From NCBI RefSeq assembly GCF_900250115.1, contig NZ_LT984803.1, positions 2,693,583 to 2,757,582 of the forward strand: DNA of 64,000 nucleotides, given 5' to 3'. The notes under the pieces were generated by a model. The model made no database searches and had not been told where the DNA came from. It worked only from the letters and a program-made list of their open reading frames with translations. Source of the stretch: Cupriavidus taiwanensis (GTDB lineage: Bacteria; Pseudomonadota; Gammaproteobacteria; Burkholderiales; Burkholderiaceae). A program made the translations under genes and the position numbers. This document shows, in pieces, positions 45,631 to 54,146 of the stretch; position 1 is the first letter of the stretch, and each line of letters opens with the position of its first letter.

Positions 45631-46329
45631 ATGAAACAATGGCTCGCCGCCACCCTGCTCGGCACCACCGCCGTCGTCGCCTCGGCCCACGGCGGTCCCA
45701 CGGAAACGCCGTCGGGCGTGCTGTCGCTGACCGCGCAGGCCGTCACCGAGGTGCCCACCGATATCGTGCACCTGACGCTGGCCGCGGAACAGGAAGGCGC
45801 CGAACCGGCGGCGATCTCTTCGGGCCTGTCGACCCGGACCCAGGCCGTCATCACGCAGGCGCGCCGCGTGCAGGGCGTGACCGCCGAATCCGGCGGCTTC
45901 ACCATTCACCCCAGCACCGACCGCAACGGCCGCATCAGCACCTGGCGCGGGCGCTCCGAGGTCATCCTGAAATCGCGCGATTTCTCGGCGGTGTCAAAGC
46001 TTGCGGGTGAACTGGCCAGCCAGATGCAGGTGCAGAACATCGCCTTCTCGCTGTCGCGCGAAGCGCGCGAGGCTGCCGAAGCCAAGCTGGCCGAGCAGGC
46101 CATCGCCTCGTTCCGCAGCAAGGCGCAGGCCACCACCAGGCTGTTCGGCTACAACAGCTTCACCATCCGCGAAGTCAGCGTGAACGAGACCGGCATGGTG
46201 CCGCCGGTGCCGCGCATGTACGGCGCCGCCAAGGCCATGATGGCCGACGCCGCGGTGCCGGTGCCGGTCGAAGGCGGCAAGACCCAGGTCACGGTGTCGG
46301 TGAACGGGTCGGTGCAGATGCTGAAGTAA
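45631..46329 (+). CDS. SIMPL (DUF541) domain periplasmic protein (232 aa)
   Basis: Signal peptide (MKQWLAATLLGTTAVVASA-HG, cleavage near 19), then a SIMPL domain over most of the length (GVLSLTAQAVTEVPTDIVHLTLAAEQEG; RRVQGVTAESGGFTIHPSTDRNGRISTWRGRSEVILKSRDF; RLFGYNSFTIREVSV). Related proteins are implicated in oxidative stress tolerance and surface functions, with no established activity. TGGGAGAA precedes the ATG at 45631. Monocistronic, followed by a REP-like hairpin and convergent with the malonyl-CoA synthetase gene. Confidence 0.88.
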   Translation: MKQWLAATLLGTTAVVASAHGGPTETPSGVLSLTAQAVTEVPTDIVHLTLAAEQEGAEPAAISSGLSTRTQAVITQARRVQGVTAESGGFTIHPSTDRNGRISTWRGRSEVILKSRDFSAVSKLAGELASQMQVQNIAFSLSREAREAAEAKLAEQAIASFRSKAQATTRLFGYNSFTIREVSVNETGMVPPVPRMYGAAKAMMADAAVPVPVEGGKTQVTVSVNGSVQMLK

Positions 46330-46361
46330 GCGAGAGACCGCCAGTTTTGCGACGGTGCACT

Positions 46362-46385
46362 CCCTCTCCCGCAAGCGGGAGAGGG
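46362..46385. repeat. REP-like hairpin after the SIMPL gene
   Basis: CCCTCTCCCGC (46362-46372), AA, GCGGGAGAGGG (46375-46385). Same stem as at 8014, 58058 and 63686. It lies between convergent genes, where it could end both transcripts. Confidence 0.8.
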
Positions 46386-46394
46386 GAGCAAACC

Positions 46395-46442
46395 CCCAGC
46401 GCTCGTAGCCCCCAGCGCTCGTAGCCCCTAGCGCTCACAGCC
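46395..46442. repeat. Three 16-bp tandem repeats running into the matB stop codon
   Basis: CCCAGCGCTCGTAGCC at 46395 and 46411 are identical; a diverged third copy CCTAGCGCTCACAGCC spans 46427-46442 and contains the matB stop (46435-46437). Each unit holds the palindrome AGCGCT. Confidence 0.9.
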
Positions 46443-47988
46443 CCGCAAACTGCTCCCGCAGCACGTTCTTCTGCACCTTGCCCATGGTATTGCGCGGCAG
46501 CTCGTCGACCACGTGCACGCGCTTGGGCACCTTGAAGTTGGCGATGCGGCCCTTGAGGGTCCCGATCAGTGCGCCTTCGTCGATGTCGGCACCGGGCTTG
46601 CGCACCACCACCGCCACCACCGCCTCGCCGAAATCCGCGTGCGGCACGCCGATCACGGCGCTCTCCGCCACGCCCGGCATCTCGTCGATAAAGCTCTCGA
46701 TTTCCTTCGGGTAGACGTTGTAGCCGCCCGAGATGATCAGGTCCTTGCTGCGTCCGACGATGGTCAGGTAGTGCTCCGGCACCGCGCGCTCGCCGGCCTG
46801 GCTGACGATGGCGCCACCGAAGCGGCCGACGTCGCCGGTCTTGAACCAGCCATCGTCGGTGAACTCTTCCCGGGTTTTTTCCGGCATGCGCCAGTAGCCC
46901 TTGAACACATTCGGGCCCTGCACCTCGACATTGCCGATCTCGCCCGGCGCGCAGCGCTTGCCATCGCCGTCGACCACGCGCACCGACACGCCCGGCAGCG
47001 GCATGCCCACGGTGCCGCCGATGCGCTCGCCCAGCGCCGGGTCATACGGGTTCGACACCAGCATCACGGTCTCGCTCATGCCGTAGCGCTCCAGGATGGT
47101 ATGGCCGGTGCGCGCCCGGAACGCATCGAAGGTTTCCAGCAGCAGCGGCGCCGACCCCGACACGAACAGCCGCATGCGGCGGCAGGTGTCGTCGTCGAAG
47201 CGCGGCTCCTGCAGCATGCGCACATAGTAGGTCGGCACGCCCATCATCACGGTGCAGCGCGGCAGGAATTTCAGCACTTGCGCCATGTCCAGCCTGGGCG
47301 CCCAGATCATCTTGGCACCGGCCAGCAGCGCGCCATGCGAGGCGACGAACAGCCCGTGCACATGGAAGATCGGCAGCATGTGCAGCAGCACGTCGTCGCT
47401 GCGCCAGCCCCAGAACTCGTGCAGCGTCTGCGCATTGGAGGCCAGGTTGCGATGGCTCAGCATCGCGCCCTTGCTGCGGCCGGTGGTGCCGGAGGTATAG
47501 AGGATGGCGGCAAGGTCATCGTCGGCGCGCGCCACCGTCTCGAAGGTGTCGGCCTTGCCCGCCGCGCGCGACAGCAGCGAGCCGCTGCGGTCGTCGTCCA
47601 GCGTAAACACATGGTTCACGCCGTGGCGGAACGCTACCTTGGAGACCCAGCCGAAGTTCTTGCTGCTGCAAACCACCACCGACGGCTCGGCATTGCCGAC
47701 GAAGTAGTCGATCTCGGCCTCCTGGTAGGCCGTGTTCAGCGGCAGGTAGACATAGCCGGCACGCAGCGTGGCGAGGTACAGGAACAGCGCTTCGGGCGAT
47801 TTTTCCACCTGCACCGCGACGCGCGCGCCTTCGGGCAGGTGCAGCGAGGCCAGCAGGCTGGCCAGCTTGGCGGTGGCGCGGTCAAGGTCGTCCCAGCTGT
47901 AGTACAGGCCATCGTGCGTCTCGATGCAGCAGGCGGTACGGTCAGCGGGGAAGCGGGATGCGAACAGGGCGAACAGGTTGGCGTTCAT
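46435..47988 (-). CDS. matB: Malonyl-CoA synthetase (517 aa)
   Basis: ANL-superfamily ligase converting malonate, CoA and ATP to malonyl-CoA. P-loop YTSGTTGRSKGA, ILERYGMSETVMLVSNPYDP, GWFKTGDVGRF, hinge GRSKDLIISGGYNVYPKEIE and the C-terminal catalytic Lys in RNTMGKVQKN. The run PLNTAYQEAEIDYFVGNAEP and the conserved Arg/Met around the active site resemble MatB enzymes. It closes a minus-strand run with a GntR regulator and malonyl-CoA decarboxylase, which fits malonate use. Its last codons lie in a 16-bp tandem repeat. Confidence 0.92.
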   Translation of the reverse strand: MNANLFALFASRFPADRTACCIETHDGLYYSWDDLDRATAKLASLLASLHLPEGARVAVQVEKSPEALFLYLATLRAGYVYLPLNTAYQEAEIDYFVGNAEPSVVVCSSKNFGWVSKVAFRHGVNHVFTLDDDRSGSLLSRAAGKADTFETVARADDDLAAILYTSGTTGRSKGAMLSHRNLASNAQTLHEFWGWRSDDVLLHMLPIFHVHGLFVASHGALLAGAKMIWAPRLDMAQVLKFLPRCTVMMGVPTYYVRMLQEPRFDDDTCRRMRLFVSGSAPLLLETFDAFRARTGHTILERYGMSETVMLVSNPYDPALGERIGGTVGMPLPGVSVRVVDGDGKRCAPGEIGNVEVQGPNVFKGYWRMPEKTREEFTDDGWFKTGDVGRFGGAIVSQAGERAVPEHYLTIVGRSKDLIISGGYNVYPKEIESFIDEMPGVAESAVIGVPHADFGEAVVAVVVRKPGADIDEGALIGTLKGRIANFKVPKRVHVVDELPRNTMGKVQKNVLREQFAGL

Positions 47989-48057
47989 GGGAGGGAGCGA
48001 ACGAAAGGCTGAGAAAGCGAAGACATCGATGATGGGAAGCAGTGCCGTCGGCGCGCC

Positions 48058-48840
48058 CTACTCCCCGCGGAACTGTGGGGGCCGGCGCGCCAGGAAGGCG
48101 GCGACGCCTTCGGCGTGGTCCGCGCCTTCGGCATAGGCGAAATGCGCGGCCAGCTCGGCCGGCGACAGCGGCGCCGGCGCTGGCGCCAGCCGGTGGATGG
48201 TGGCCTTGTTGATGCGCGCGGCGGCGGGCGCGCCGGCGCTGATGCGGCGCACCGTGGCGTCGACCTCGGCGGCCAGCGCGGCGGACTCGACCACGCGAGT
48301 CAGCAGGCCCTTTGCACGCGCCTCGGCGGCATCGAAGACGCGGCCCTCGAGCAGGATCTCCAGCGCCGCGGCGCGGCCCGCCAGCGCCAGCAGCCCCTGC
48401 AGTTCGCCGGGCGCCATGGGGAAGCCCAGCCGGTTGATCGGCACGCCGAAGCGGCTGTCCGACGCGGCGATGCGCAGGTCGCAGTGGCAGGCGATTTCCA
48501 GCCCGCCGCCCACGCATACGCCTTCGATCATCGCCACGGTGGGATGCGTGCATTGCGCCACCGCGGCCAGCGCGGGCGCGATGGTGGCCATGTGATAGTG
48601 GCGCACCGCGGCCTCATTGCCGCGTTCGGCGGGAAACTCGGCAATGTCGGCGCCGGCGGCGAAGTTGCCGTCGGCGCCGCGCACCACCACGCAGCGCAGC
48701 GAGGTATCGGCCGACAGGCGCGCAAAGCCCGCCGCCAGCTCGCGCCACATCTGCGCGGAAATGGCGTTGAGCTTGCCCGCGTGTGCCAGCGTCACGGTGG
48801 CGGTAGTGCCCTGCGTGGCAAAACGCACGGTGCCGCTCAT
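48058..48840 (-). CDS. Enoyl-CoA hydratase/isomerase family protein (260 aa)
   Basis: Crotonase-fold protein. ADGNFAAGADIAEFP corresponds to the first oxyanion-hole loop (consensus AFxAGADI), and IEGVCVGGGLEIACHCDLRIAASDSRFGVP to the second with GGG. The usual catalytic Glu pair is only partly evident: the position after GGGLEIA keeps hydrophobic/charged residues and LGFPMAPGELQGL replaces the common LGxxPGxGGTQRL, so activity may differ from a standard hydratase. It sits between the Bug binding protein and matB in the malonate cluster; its role there is unclear. Confidence 0.82.
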   Translation of the reverse strand: MSGTVRFATQGTTATVTLAHAGKLNAISAQMWRELAAGFARLSADTSLRCVVVRGADGNFAAGADIAEFPAERGNEAAVRHYHMATIAPALAAVAQCTHPTVAMIEGVCVGGGLEIACHCDLRIAASDSRFGVPINRLGFPMAPGELQGLLALAGRAAALEILLEGRVFDAAEARAKGLLTRVVESAALAAEVDATVRRISAGAPAAARINKATIHRLAPAPAPLSPAELAAHFAYAEGADHAEGVAAFLARRPPQFRGE

Positions 48841-48885
48841 GGGCGCCTCGCCCGGCTTCGGATCGGCATGGGCATGGGCATGGCG

Positions 48886-49896
48886 TCAGTCGATCTTGGC
48901 GCCGGACTGCTGCACCACCTGGGCCCAGCGGCGGATCTCGGCGTGCTGGAACTGGCCGAACTGCTCCGGCGTGAACGCCGGCGTTTCGGAGCCGTTGTTG
49001 AGCCAGACCTGCTTCAGTTCGGTCGTGTTCAGCGCCTTCTCGGTCTCGGCGTAGAGGCGGTCGACAATGTCCTTCGGCGTGCCCTTGGGCACCCACATCG
49101 CGTACCAGGTCGACACGTCATAATTGGGCACGCCGGCCTCGGCCGCGGTCGGCACGTTGGGGAAGGCGGGCGAGCGCTTGCTCGACGCCACCGCCAGCGC
49201 CTTGATGCGGCCCGCGCGGATATGCTGCGCCGACGAGCCCAGCCCATCGAACATCAGGTCGACCTGGCCCGCGATCAGGTCGGACAGTGCCGGGCCGGCG
49301 CCCTTGTACGGGATATGGGTGATGAAGGTCTTGGTCTGGATCTTGAACAGCTCGCCCGCCAGGTGGTGCGAAGAGCCGTTGCCGGCCGAGCCGTAGTTCA
49401 GCTTGCCGGGGTTGGCCCGGGCGTAGGCGATCAGCTCCTGCAGCGTGTTGGCCTTGACGCGGTTGGGATTGACCACCACCACCTGCGGCGGCTGCGCGAT
49501 CACCGTGACCGGAATGAAGTCCTTCTCGATGTCGTAGTCCAGCTTCTTGTAGAACGACGGCGCGATGGCGTGGTGGGCGCCGCCGATAAACACGGTGTAG
49601 CCGTCCGGCGCGGCCTTGGCCGCGATGCTCGCACCGACCGTGCCGCCGGCGCCGCCGCGGTTGTCGATCACGAACTGCTTGCCGAGCTGCTTGGACAGCT
49701 GCGCGGTCAGCGGACGCGCGAAGGCGTCGGTGCCGCCGCCGGCGGGGAACGGCACGATCACGGTGACCGGCTTGGATGGCCAGGTATCGGCGTGCGCCGG
49801 GGCGGCGAGCATGGCGCCGGCACCGATGCCGGACACGCCAAGAGCCAGCGCCGCTGCGCGCGCGCAGGCGGCCAGGCTGAACTGACGACGATTCAT
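48886..49896 (-). CDS. Bug-family (TctC) tripartite tricarboxylate transporter binding protein (336 aa)
   Basis: Periplasmic receptor. Signal peptide about 1-36 (MNRRQFSLAACARAAALA onward, ending APAHA-DT; the RRQF start could allow Tat export). PSKPVTVIVPFPAGGGTDAFARPLT and NRGGAGGTVGASIAAKAAPDGYT are the two Bug-family binding loops. Bug proteins are very numerous in Burkholderiales and bind carboxylates. No TctA/TctB membrane partners are nearby, as is common for orphans. In this cluster malonate is a reasonable ligand (inference). AGAGGAGACAAAG precedes the ATG. Confidence 0.9.
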   Translation of the reverse strand: MNRRQFSLAACARAAALALGVSGIGAGAMLAAPAHADTWPSKPVTVIVPFPAGGGTDAFARPLTAQLSKQLGKQFVIDNRGGAGGTVGASIAAKAAPDGYTVFIGGAHHAIAPSFYKKLDYDIEKDFIPVTVIAQPPQVVVVNPNRVKANTLQELIAYARANPGKLNYGSAGNGSSHHLAGELFKIQTKTFITHIPYKGAGPALSDLIAGQVDLMFDGLGSSAQHIRAGRIKALAVASSKRSPAFPNVPTAAEAGVPNYDVSTWYAMWVPKGTPKDIVDRLYAETEKALNTTELKQVWLNNGSETPAFTPEQFGQFQHAEIRRWAQVVQQSGAKID

Positions 49897-50057
49897 CTTT
49901 GTCTCCTCTCTCTCTTCTGGAAAGTCAATGTGATCGCCGCGCGCGCCCGCATGGGCGCTGCGCGGCTGGCTTTGCTTCTACGACAGGGGTCCCGACAAAA
50001 CGACGCGGCGCGCCAGGCGCCGCGGGTGCCAGGGCGATTCCCGTGACCGGACCAGGA

Positions 50058-51491
50058 TCACAGCAGCTTCCCGACGCTGCGGCTGATGCGCGGGTTGCCT
50101 GCGCCCAGGCGTGCCAGATTGTCATCCAGCGCCTCGGGCACGTAAAGGTAATTGACCATCATGCCGCAGCTCTGGCTGCGGCCCTTGCGCGACAGGTCGG
50201 CGCCCCAGTTGAGCCGCTCCACGCAGGCGCCGTTGCCGAGGTGGAAACGCGCCACCGGGTCGGCCGGCATCGACTGGTTGCGTTCGCGCACCAGGAAATG
50301 CGCGGCCAGGGTCAGCGCGGTGTCGCGCACCACGGCATCGGCGGCATCCGGCGCCAGCGCCTCCAGCCACGCCGCGCCGTCGGCCGGCGCGTTGCCGTGG
50401 CGCTCGCTCCAGCGCGCCAGCCGCTTGTCGCCGAGCACGCGCGCCACGGCGTCGCCGTCCTGCTTGCGCAGCCAGTCGGCAAACCCTGGGATCGGCGACA
50501 GCGTGGCGAACTGCTTCACCTTGGGGAATTCGCGCTGCACTTCCTCGATCACGCGCTTGAGCAGGAAGTTGCCGAAGCTGACGCCGCGCAGCCCCGCCTG
50601 CGTATTGCTGATCGAATAGAAGATCGCCCACTTGACGCGGCGGAGGTCTTCCAGCGGCGCGGCTTCGTCCAGCAGGGTGTGGACGTCGGCGGCCATCTCG
50701 GGGGCAAAGGCGACCTCGACGAAGATCAGCGGCTCGCGCGCGATGCGCGGGTGGAAGAAGGCGTAGCAGCGGCGGTCGGAATCGAGCCGGTTGCGCAGAT
50801 CGGTCCACGAGGCGATCTCGTGCACGGCCTCGTAGCGGATCAGCTTTTCCAGCAGCGACGCGGGCGAGTCCCAGGTGATCGGCTGCAGCTCGAGCAGGCC
50901 GACGTCGAACCAGTTGGAGAACAAGGCCTCGAGGTCGTCGTCGAGCGGGCGCAGTCCGGGCATGCGGCGCTGCCAGCGCAACATGTCGGCGCGCAGCTGG
51001 ATCAGGAAGTGCAGGCCGCAGGCGCTGTTGCCGCGCTGGCCATGCAGCGCGGCCAGCCGCTTGAAGAAGCGGATGCGGGCGCTGGACTGCGCCTGGCCCG
51101 CGCGCGCGCCCTTGTCGCCCTCGGCCGCGGCGTCTTCGCTGCCGCTGCCGGCCACCTCGGCCAGCACCGCCAGCATGCCGCGGCGCGTAGCCTCGCCGGC
51201 GGCTTCGTATTCGGCCTGCCAGGCCTGCGCGGCGGCATTGGCGGCGCCGTCGGTCAGGCGCGCGTCGAAGCACAGGCGCAGTTGCTCGCGCTGGCGGCGC
51301 ACCGCGCGCGCGGGCAGCGGCGCCTCGTCATCGGCCGGCGTGGCGGCCCTGGCGACGCCATTGGCCTTGGCTTCGCCCTCGCCCTTGCGCCCCCACCAGC
51401 GGCCCAGCCGCGACAGGATATTGGAGCTCGACGGCTCGCTCTCGCCCAGCGGCGCGCTGATCTTCTGGTCACCCGTATCGAAGGAGTTCAT
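50058..51491 (-). CDS. matA: Malonyl-CoA decarboxylase (477 aa)
   Basis: Decarboxylates malonyl-CoA to acetyl-CoA. The N-terminal helical domain is followed by the GNAT-like catalytic domain: RCYAFFHPRIAREPLIFVEVAF, FYSISNTQAGLRGVSFGNFLLKRV (with the Ser/His active-site region), FATLSPIPGFADWL and, near the end, FHLGNGACVERLNWGADLSRKGRSQSCGMMVNYLY. These match the bacterial MatA/MCD family. ATG at 51491 is preceded by AAGGCAGG at a good distance; upstream in-frame codons give an Arg-rich non-conserved stretch. The N-terminal 50 residues (SSSNILSRLGRWWGRKGEGE) are family-variable. Confidence 0.93.
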   Translation of the reverse strand: MNSFDTGDQKISAPLGESEPSSSNILSRLGRWWGRKGEGEAKANGVARAATPADDEAPLPARAVRRQREQLRLCFDARLTDGAANAAAQAWQAEYEAAGEATRRGMLAVLAEVAGSGSEDAAAEGDKGARAGQAQSSARIRFFKRLAALHGQRGNSACGLHFLIQLRADMLRWQRRMPGLRPLDDDLEALFSNWFDVGLLELQPITWDSPASLLEKLIRYEAVHEIASWTDLRNRLDSDRRCYAFFHPRIAREPLIFVEVAFAPEMAADVHTLLDEAAPLEDLRRVKWAIFYSISNTQAGLRGVSFGNFLLKRVIEEVQREFPKVKQFATLSPIPGFADWLRKQDGDAVARVLGDKRLARWSERHGNAPADGAAWLEALAPDAADAVVRDTALTLAAHFLVRERNQSMPADPVARFHLGNGACVERLNWGADLSRKGRSQSCGMMVNYLYVPEALDDNLARLGAGNPRISRSVGKLL

Positions 51492-51561
51492 GCGGTACCT
51501 GCCTTGGTGCATCGATCTGAACGTGGGGGGAAACTCTGACTGGCGTGACGGGGCGCGCGAG

Positions 51562-52281
51562 CTAGTCTTCCGCGCCCGCCACGCGCAAGGCCGGCGGGGC
51601 GCGCACGGCCTTGGCGTCCGCCGCCATCGCGGCGCCGCCGGCATCGAGGGCCCGCAGCGCGCCGCGCTGGCGCAGCAAGTGGCTCTTCATCATGGCTTCG
51701 GCGCCTTCCGGGTCGCGCGCCTTGAGCGCTGCAAACACGCTCAGGTGCTCGGCGCAGGATTCCTGGATCCGCCCCGGCAGCTTCAGGCTCTTGTGGCGCG
51801 ACAGCCGCAGCACCTTGCGCAGGTCGCTGATCAGGCCGCTCAGCCAGCGGTTGCCCGCCAGCCGCTGGATCGCTTCATGGATCTGTGCGTTGGTCTCGTA
51901 GTAGGCGTCGATATCGCCGGCCTGCGCATAGCGCGCCAGGTCGGCGTGCAGGCCGTCGAGCGCGTCGAGGTCGGCACGGGTGGCGTTGCGCGCGGCCTCA
52001 TAGGCACAGCGCCCCTCGAGCAGCGCCATCAGCGGGAAGATCTCGTCCAGGTCCTGCTCGGACAGCTCGTTGACGAAACAGCCGCGGCGCGGCTCCAGCC
52101 GCACTAGGCCTTCGGCGGCAAGCACCTTGAGCGCCTCGCGCAGCGGCGTGCGCGAGATGCCCAGCGTTTCGGCCATCGCGCTTTCGTCGATCCAGGCGCC
52201 CGGCACCAGCGTATGCGCGTCGATCATGGCGCGCAGCCGGTCTGCCACTTCTAGGTACAGCGCCTGCTGGACGATGCGCAT
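51562..52281 (-). CDS. GntR-family (FadR/FCD type) regulator (239 aa)
   Basis: N-terminal winged helix (about 5-70; VADRLRAMIDAHTLVPGAWIDESAMAETLGISRTPLREALKVLAAEGLVRLEPRRG) and a C-terminal helical FCD ligand domain (about 80-225) with the Asp/His metal set in DAYYETNAQIHEAI and later CAEHLSVF. A perfect AGGAGGT precedes the ATG at 52281. First gene of the minus-strand malonate run, 70 bp before matA, so it is the likely local regulator, comparable in role to MatR of rhizobia. A palindrome at 52334 is a candidate operator. Confidence 0.92.
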   Translation of the reverse strand: MRIVQQALYLEVADRLRAMIDAHTLVPGAWIDESAMAETLGISRTPLREALKVLAAEGLVRLEPRRGCFVNELSEQDLDEIFPLMALLEGRCAYEAARNATRADLDALDGLHADLARYAQAGDIDAYYETNAQIHEAIQRLAGNRWLSGLISDLRKVLRLSRHKSLKLPGRIQESCAEHLSVFAALKARDPEGAEAMMKSHLLRQRGALRALDAGGAAMAADAKAVRAPPALRVAGAED

Positions 52282-52333
52282 GCCACCTCCTGTGTCGCAC
52301 GAGGGACCCATGGCGGCGTGTGCACCGGCTCCC

Positions 52334-52352
52334 ATAATTCATAATTATGGAT
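52334..52352. promoter_or_regulatory. AT-rich palindrome upstream of the gntR gene
   Basis: CCATAAT-TCATA-ATTATGG, 7-bp arms, 53 bp before the GntR start. It is strikingly AT-rich for this genome and contains the smaller palindrome CATAATTATG. A candidate GntR autoregulatory operator. Confidence 0.5.
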
Positions 52353-52437
52353 TAGGGCGTGAACGATACAAGGATTTTCGATGCTGCGCCGCAAGGTCGG
52401 GCGCGCTGAAATACCGGTGAAGATGAAGTGAGGTGCG

Positions 52438-52475
52438 GCGGGCGGTTCCTTGCCTCCCCGCAAGGAACCGCCCGC
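52438..52475. repeat. Perfect 16-bp hairpin in the gntR / DUF898 intergenic region
   Basis: Arms 52438-52453 and 52460-52475 are exact complements (GCGGGCGGTTCCTTGC on the left) with loop CTCCCC. No T tract follows on either strand. It does not share sequence with the REP-like hairpins elsewhere in the window. Confidence 0.85.
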
Positions 52476-52705
52476 GCCTGAAAAGAACTGCCTTACTGCG
52501 TGATTCATCGCTGGCGGACACGAGTGCATCCGTCGCGTGGGTCCATGATCTGACCTGGCGCTGGCCCCGCGCCACCCCTGTTGCAAACGCGCCAACGCGC
52601 GTTGATTTTCCCGTGCCCTTTGATCCGTGCAGCGCGGCTAGCGTAACTCTCGACCCCAAGAGCCGTACTCCCCCCTGGCACTGCCGTGGCGGCTGTGGCT
52701 CGCCG

Positions 52706-52835
52706 CTCATCTTGTAACAATAACGCTAGCGATTTACGTGCCAGTCGGGCTAAGCCCTTGATTTTATGAATGGCATCGAAGCGAAATTTGTTACAAGATG
52801 AGATCAGTGTAACAGAATGTTTCCAGAGTGTTACG
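52706..52835. promoter_or_regulatory. Cluster of TGTAACA/TGTTACA sites, including a 15-bp inverted repeat
   Basis: CTCATCTTGTAACAA (52706-52720) and TTGTTACAAGATGAG (52788-52802) are perfect complements 67 bp apart. Two more half-sites follow: GTGTAACAG (52807-52815) and GTGTTACGA (52828-52836), themselves inverted. The DNA from about 52700 to 52860 is markedly AT-rich. It lies upstream of the DUF898 gene and is probably its control region. Between 52476 and 52705 I see nothing I can name. Confidence 0.5.
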
Positions 52836-53051
52836 AGGGTTTTCCATGGTGAGCAGTTTGCCGCATAGGCAGAAGCCACGCGTCCATGCAAATTGTGCCG
52901 TTGCCGGTATTTATCGGTGCGAGAATGTGAGGCCCTCGCCCCAATTGCCTGGATTGTCATCGTTGCGTTTTTGAAACAGGCGCCGGTCGACGAGGGTTTT
53001 TCCCCGCCGGTTTCCCTGTATCCAGACGCACCTCACTCGGGAGTTCATGCC

Positions 53052-54140
53052 ATGCATGCTGGCAGCGATTTCACCCTGGCCGTCACTGCGGCCGAACCGG
53101 CAGCGCCCGCCGGCCAACGCGCTGCCGCGCTGCGGCCGCTGGGGCTGAGCTTCACCGGGTCGGGCTCCGAGTATTTCCGTATCTGGATCGTCAATGCGCT
53201 GCTGACCATCGTCACCCTGGGCATCTATTCCGCCTGGGCCAAGGTGCGCACGCTGCAGTATTTCTATCGCAATACGCGGCTGGACGGCGCCAGCTTCGAC
53301 TACCACGGCAAGCCGTCGGCGATCCTGAAAGGCCGGGCCATGGTGTTCGGGCTGGTGCTCGCATTCCAGTTCGCCTCTTCCTTCTCGCCCTGGCTCGCGC
53401 TGGCGATGCTGCTGGTGCTGCTGGCGGTGTTTCCCTTGCTGCTGGTGCGCTCGCTGCGCTTCCGCATGGCCAACTCCAGCTACCGCGGGCTGCGCTTCGG
53501 CTTCACCGGCGGCGATGCCGAGGCCTACCGGGTGCTCGTGCTGTGGCCGCTGGCCGCGGTGGCCACGCTGGGCTTGCTGGGGCCGCTGGCGCACCAGCGC
53601 TTCAAGCGCTACCAGCACAGCCACACCCGCTTCGGCACCGCACCGTTCGGCTTCCACGCCGGCGCGGGCGATTTCTACCGGGCCTACCTGCGCGCCTTCG
53701 GCGTGGTGCTGGCGGGCACGCTGGCGATGGCCGTGGCCGGCTTCGTGAGGGCGCCGGGCACCGGCAATTTCGGCGCGGCGGCACTGCTTGGCTTCGGCAT
53801 CGCCGGCTTCTACCTGGGCATGCTGTCGGTCAGCCCCTACCTGATGGCGCGGCTGCAGAACGTGGTGTGGGGCCACACCACGCTGGCGCCGCACGCGTTC
53901 CGCAGCGAGGTCAGCGCCGCGCGCATGGTCTTTATCTTCGTCACCAACCTGATCGCGATCGCGCTGACGCTTGGCCTGTTCCTGCCATTCGCGCGCGTGC
54001 GCGCCACGCGCTACCGGCTGCAGTGCGTGACCATGCTGGCGGCCGGCCCGCTCGACAGCTTCGTCGCCGGCGCGGCGCAGCAGGTGGGCGCGCTCGGAGA
54101 CGCGGCGGCAGACTGGTACGACATCGACATCGCGCTCTGA
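53052..54140 (+). CDS. DUF898 (YjgN family) membrane protein (362 aa)
   Basis: Polytopic inner-membrane protein of unknown function. After a short soluble N-terminus (about 1-35) come repeated units of the pattern LxFTGSGSEYFRIWIVNALLTIVTLGIYSAWAKVRT, the DUF898 hallmark; about six to eight TM helices follow, and a related unit (VFIFVTNLIAIALTLGLFLPFARVRATRY) closes the protein, suggesting internal duplication. ATG at 53052 (MHAGSDFTLAV); an in-frame extension to 52893 is Cys/Arg-rich and non-conserved. Followed after six bases by an M48 protease gene, a pairing that recurs in proteobacteria. Confidence 0.85.
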   Translation: MHAGSDFTLAVTAAEPAAPAGQRAAALRPLGLSFTGSGSEYFRIWIVNALLTIVTLGIYSAWAKVRTLQYFYRNTRLDGASFDYHGKPSAILKGRAMVFGLVLAFQFASSFSPWLALAMLLVLLAVFPLLLVRSLRFRMANSSYRGLRFGFTGGDAEAYRVLVLWPLAAVATLGLLGPLAHQRFKRYQHSHTRFGTAPFGFHAGAGDFYRAYLRAFGVVLAGTLAMAVAGFVRAPGTGNFGAAALLGFGIAGFYLGMLSVSPYLMARLQNVVWGHTTLAPHAFRSEVSAARMVFIFVTNLIAIALTLGLFLPFARVRATRYRLQCVTMLAAGPLDSFVAGAAQQVGALGDAAADWYDIDIAL

Positions 54141-54146
54141 CGCGCC

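Noticed and set aside
52372..52705. Short frames in the gntR / DUF898 gap as possible genes
   Set aside because: Low-complexity, no ribosome binding site, and they overlap the perfect hairpin; I see no support for a protein.
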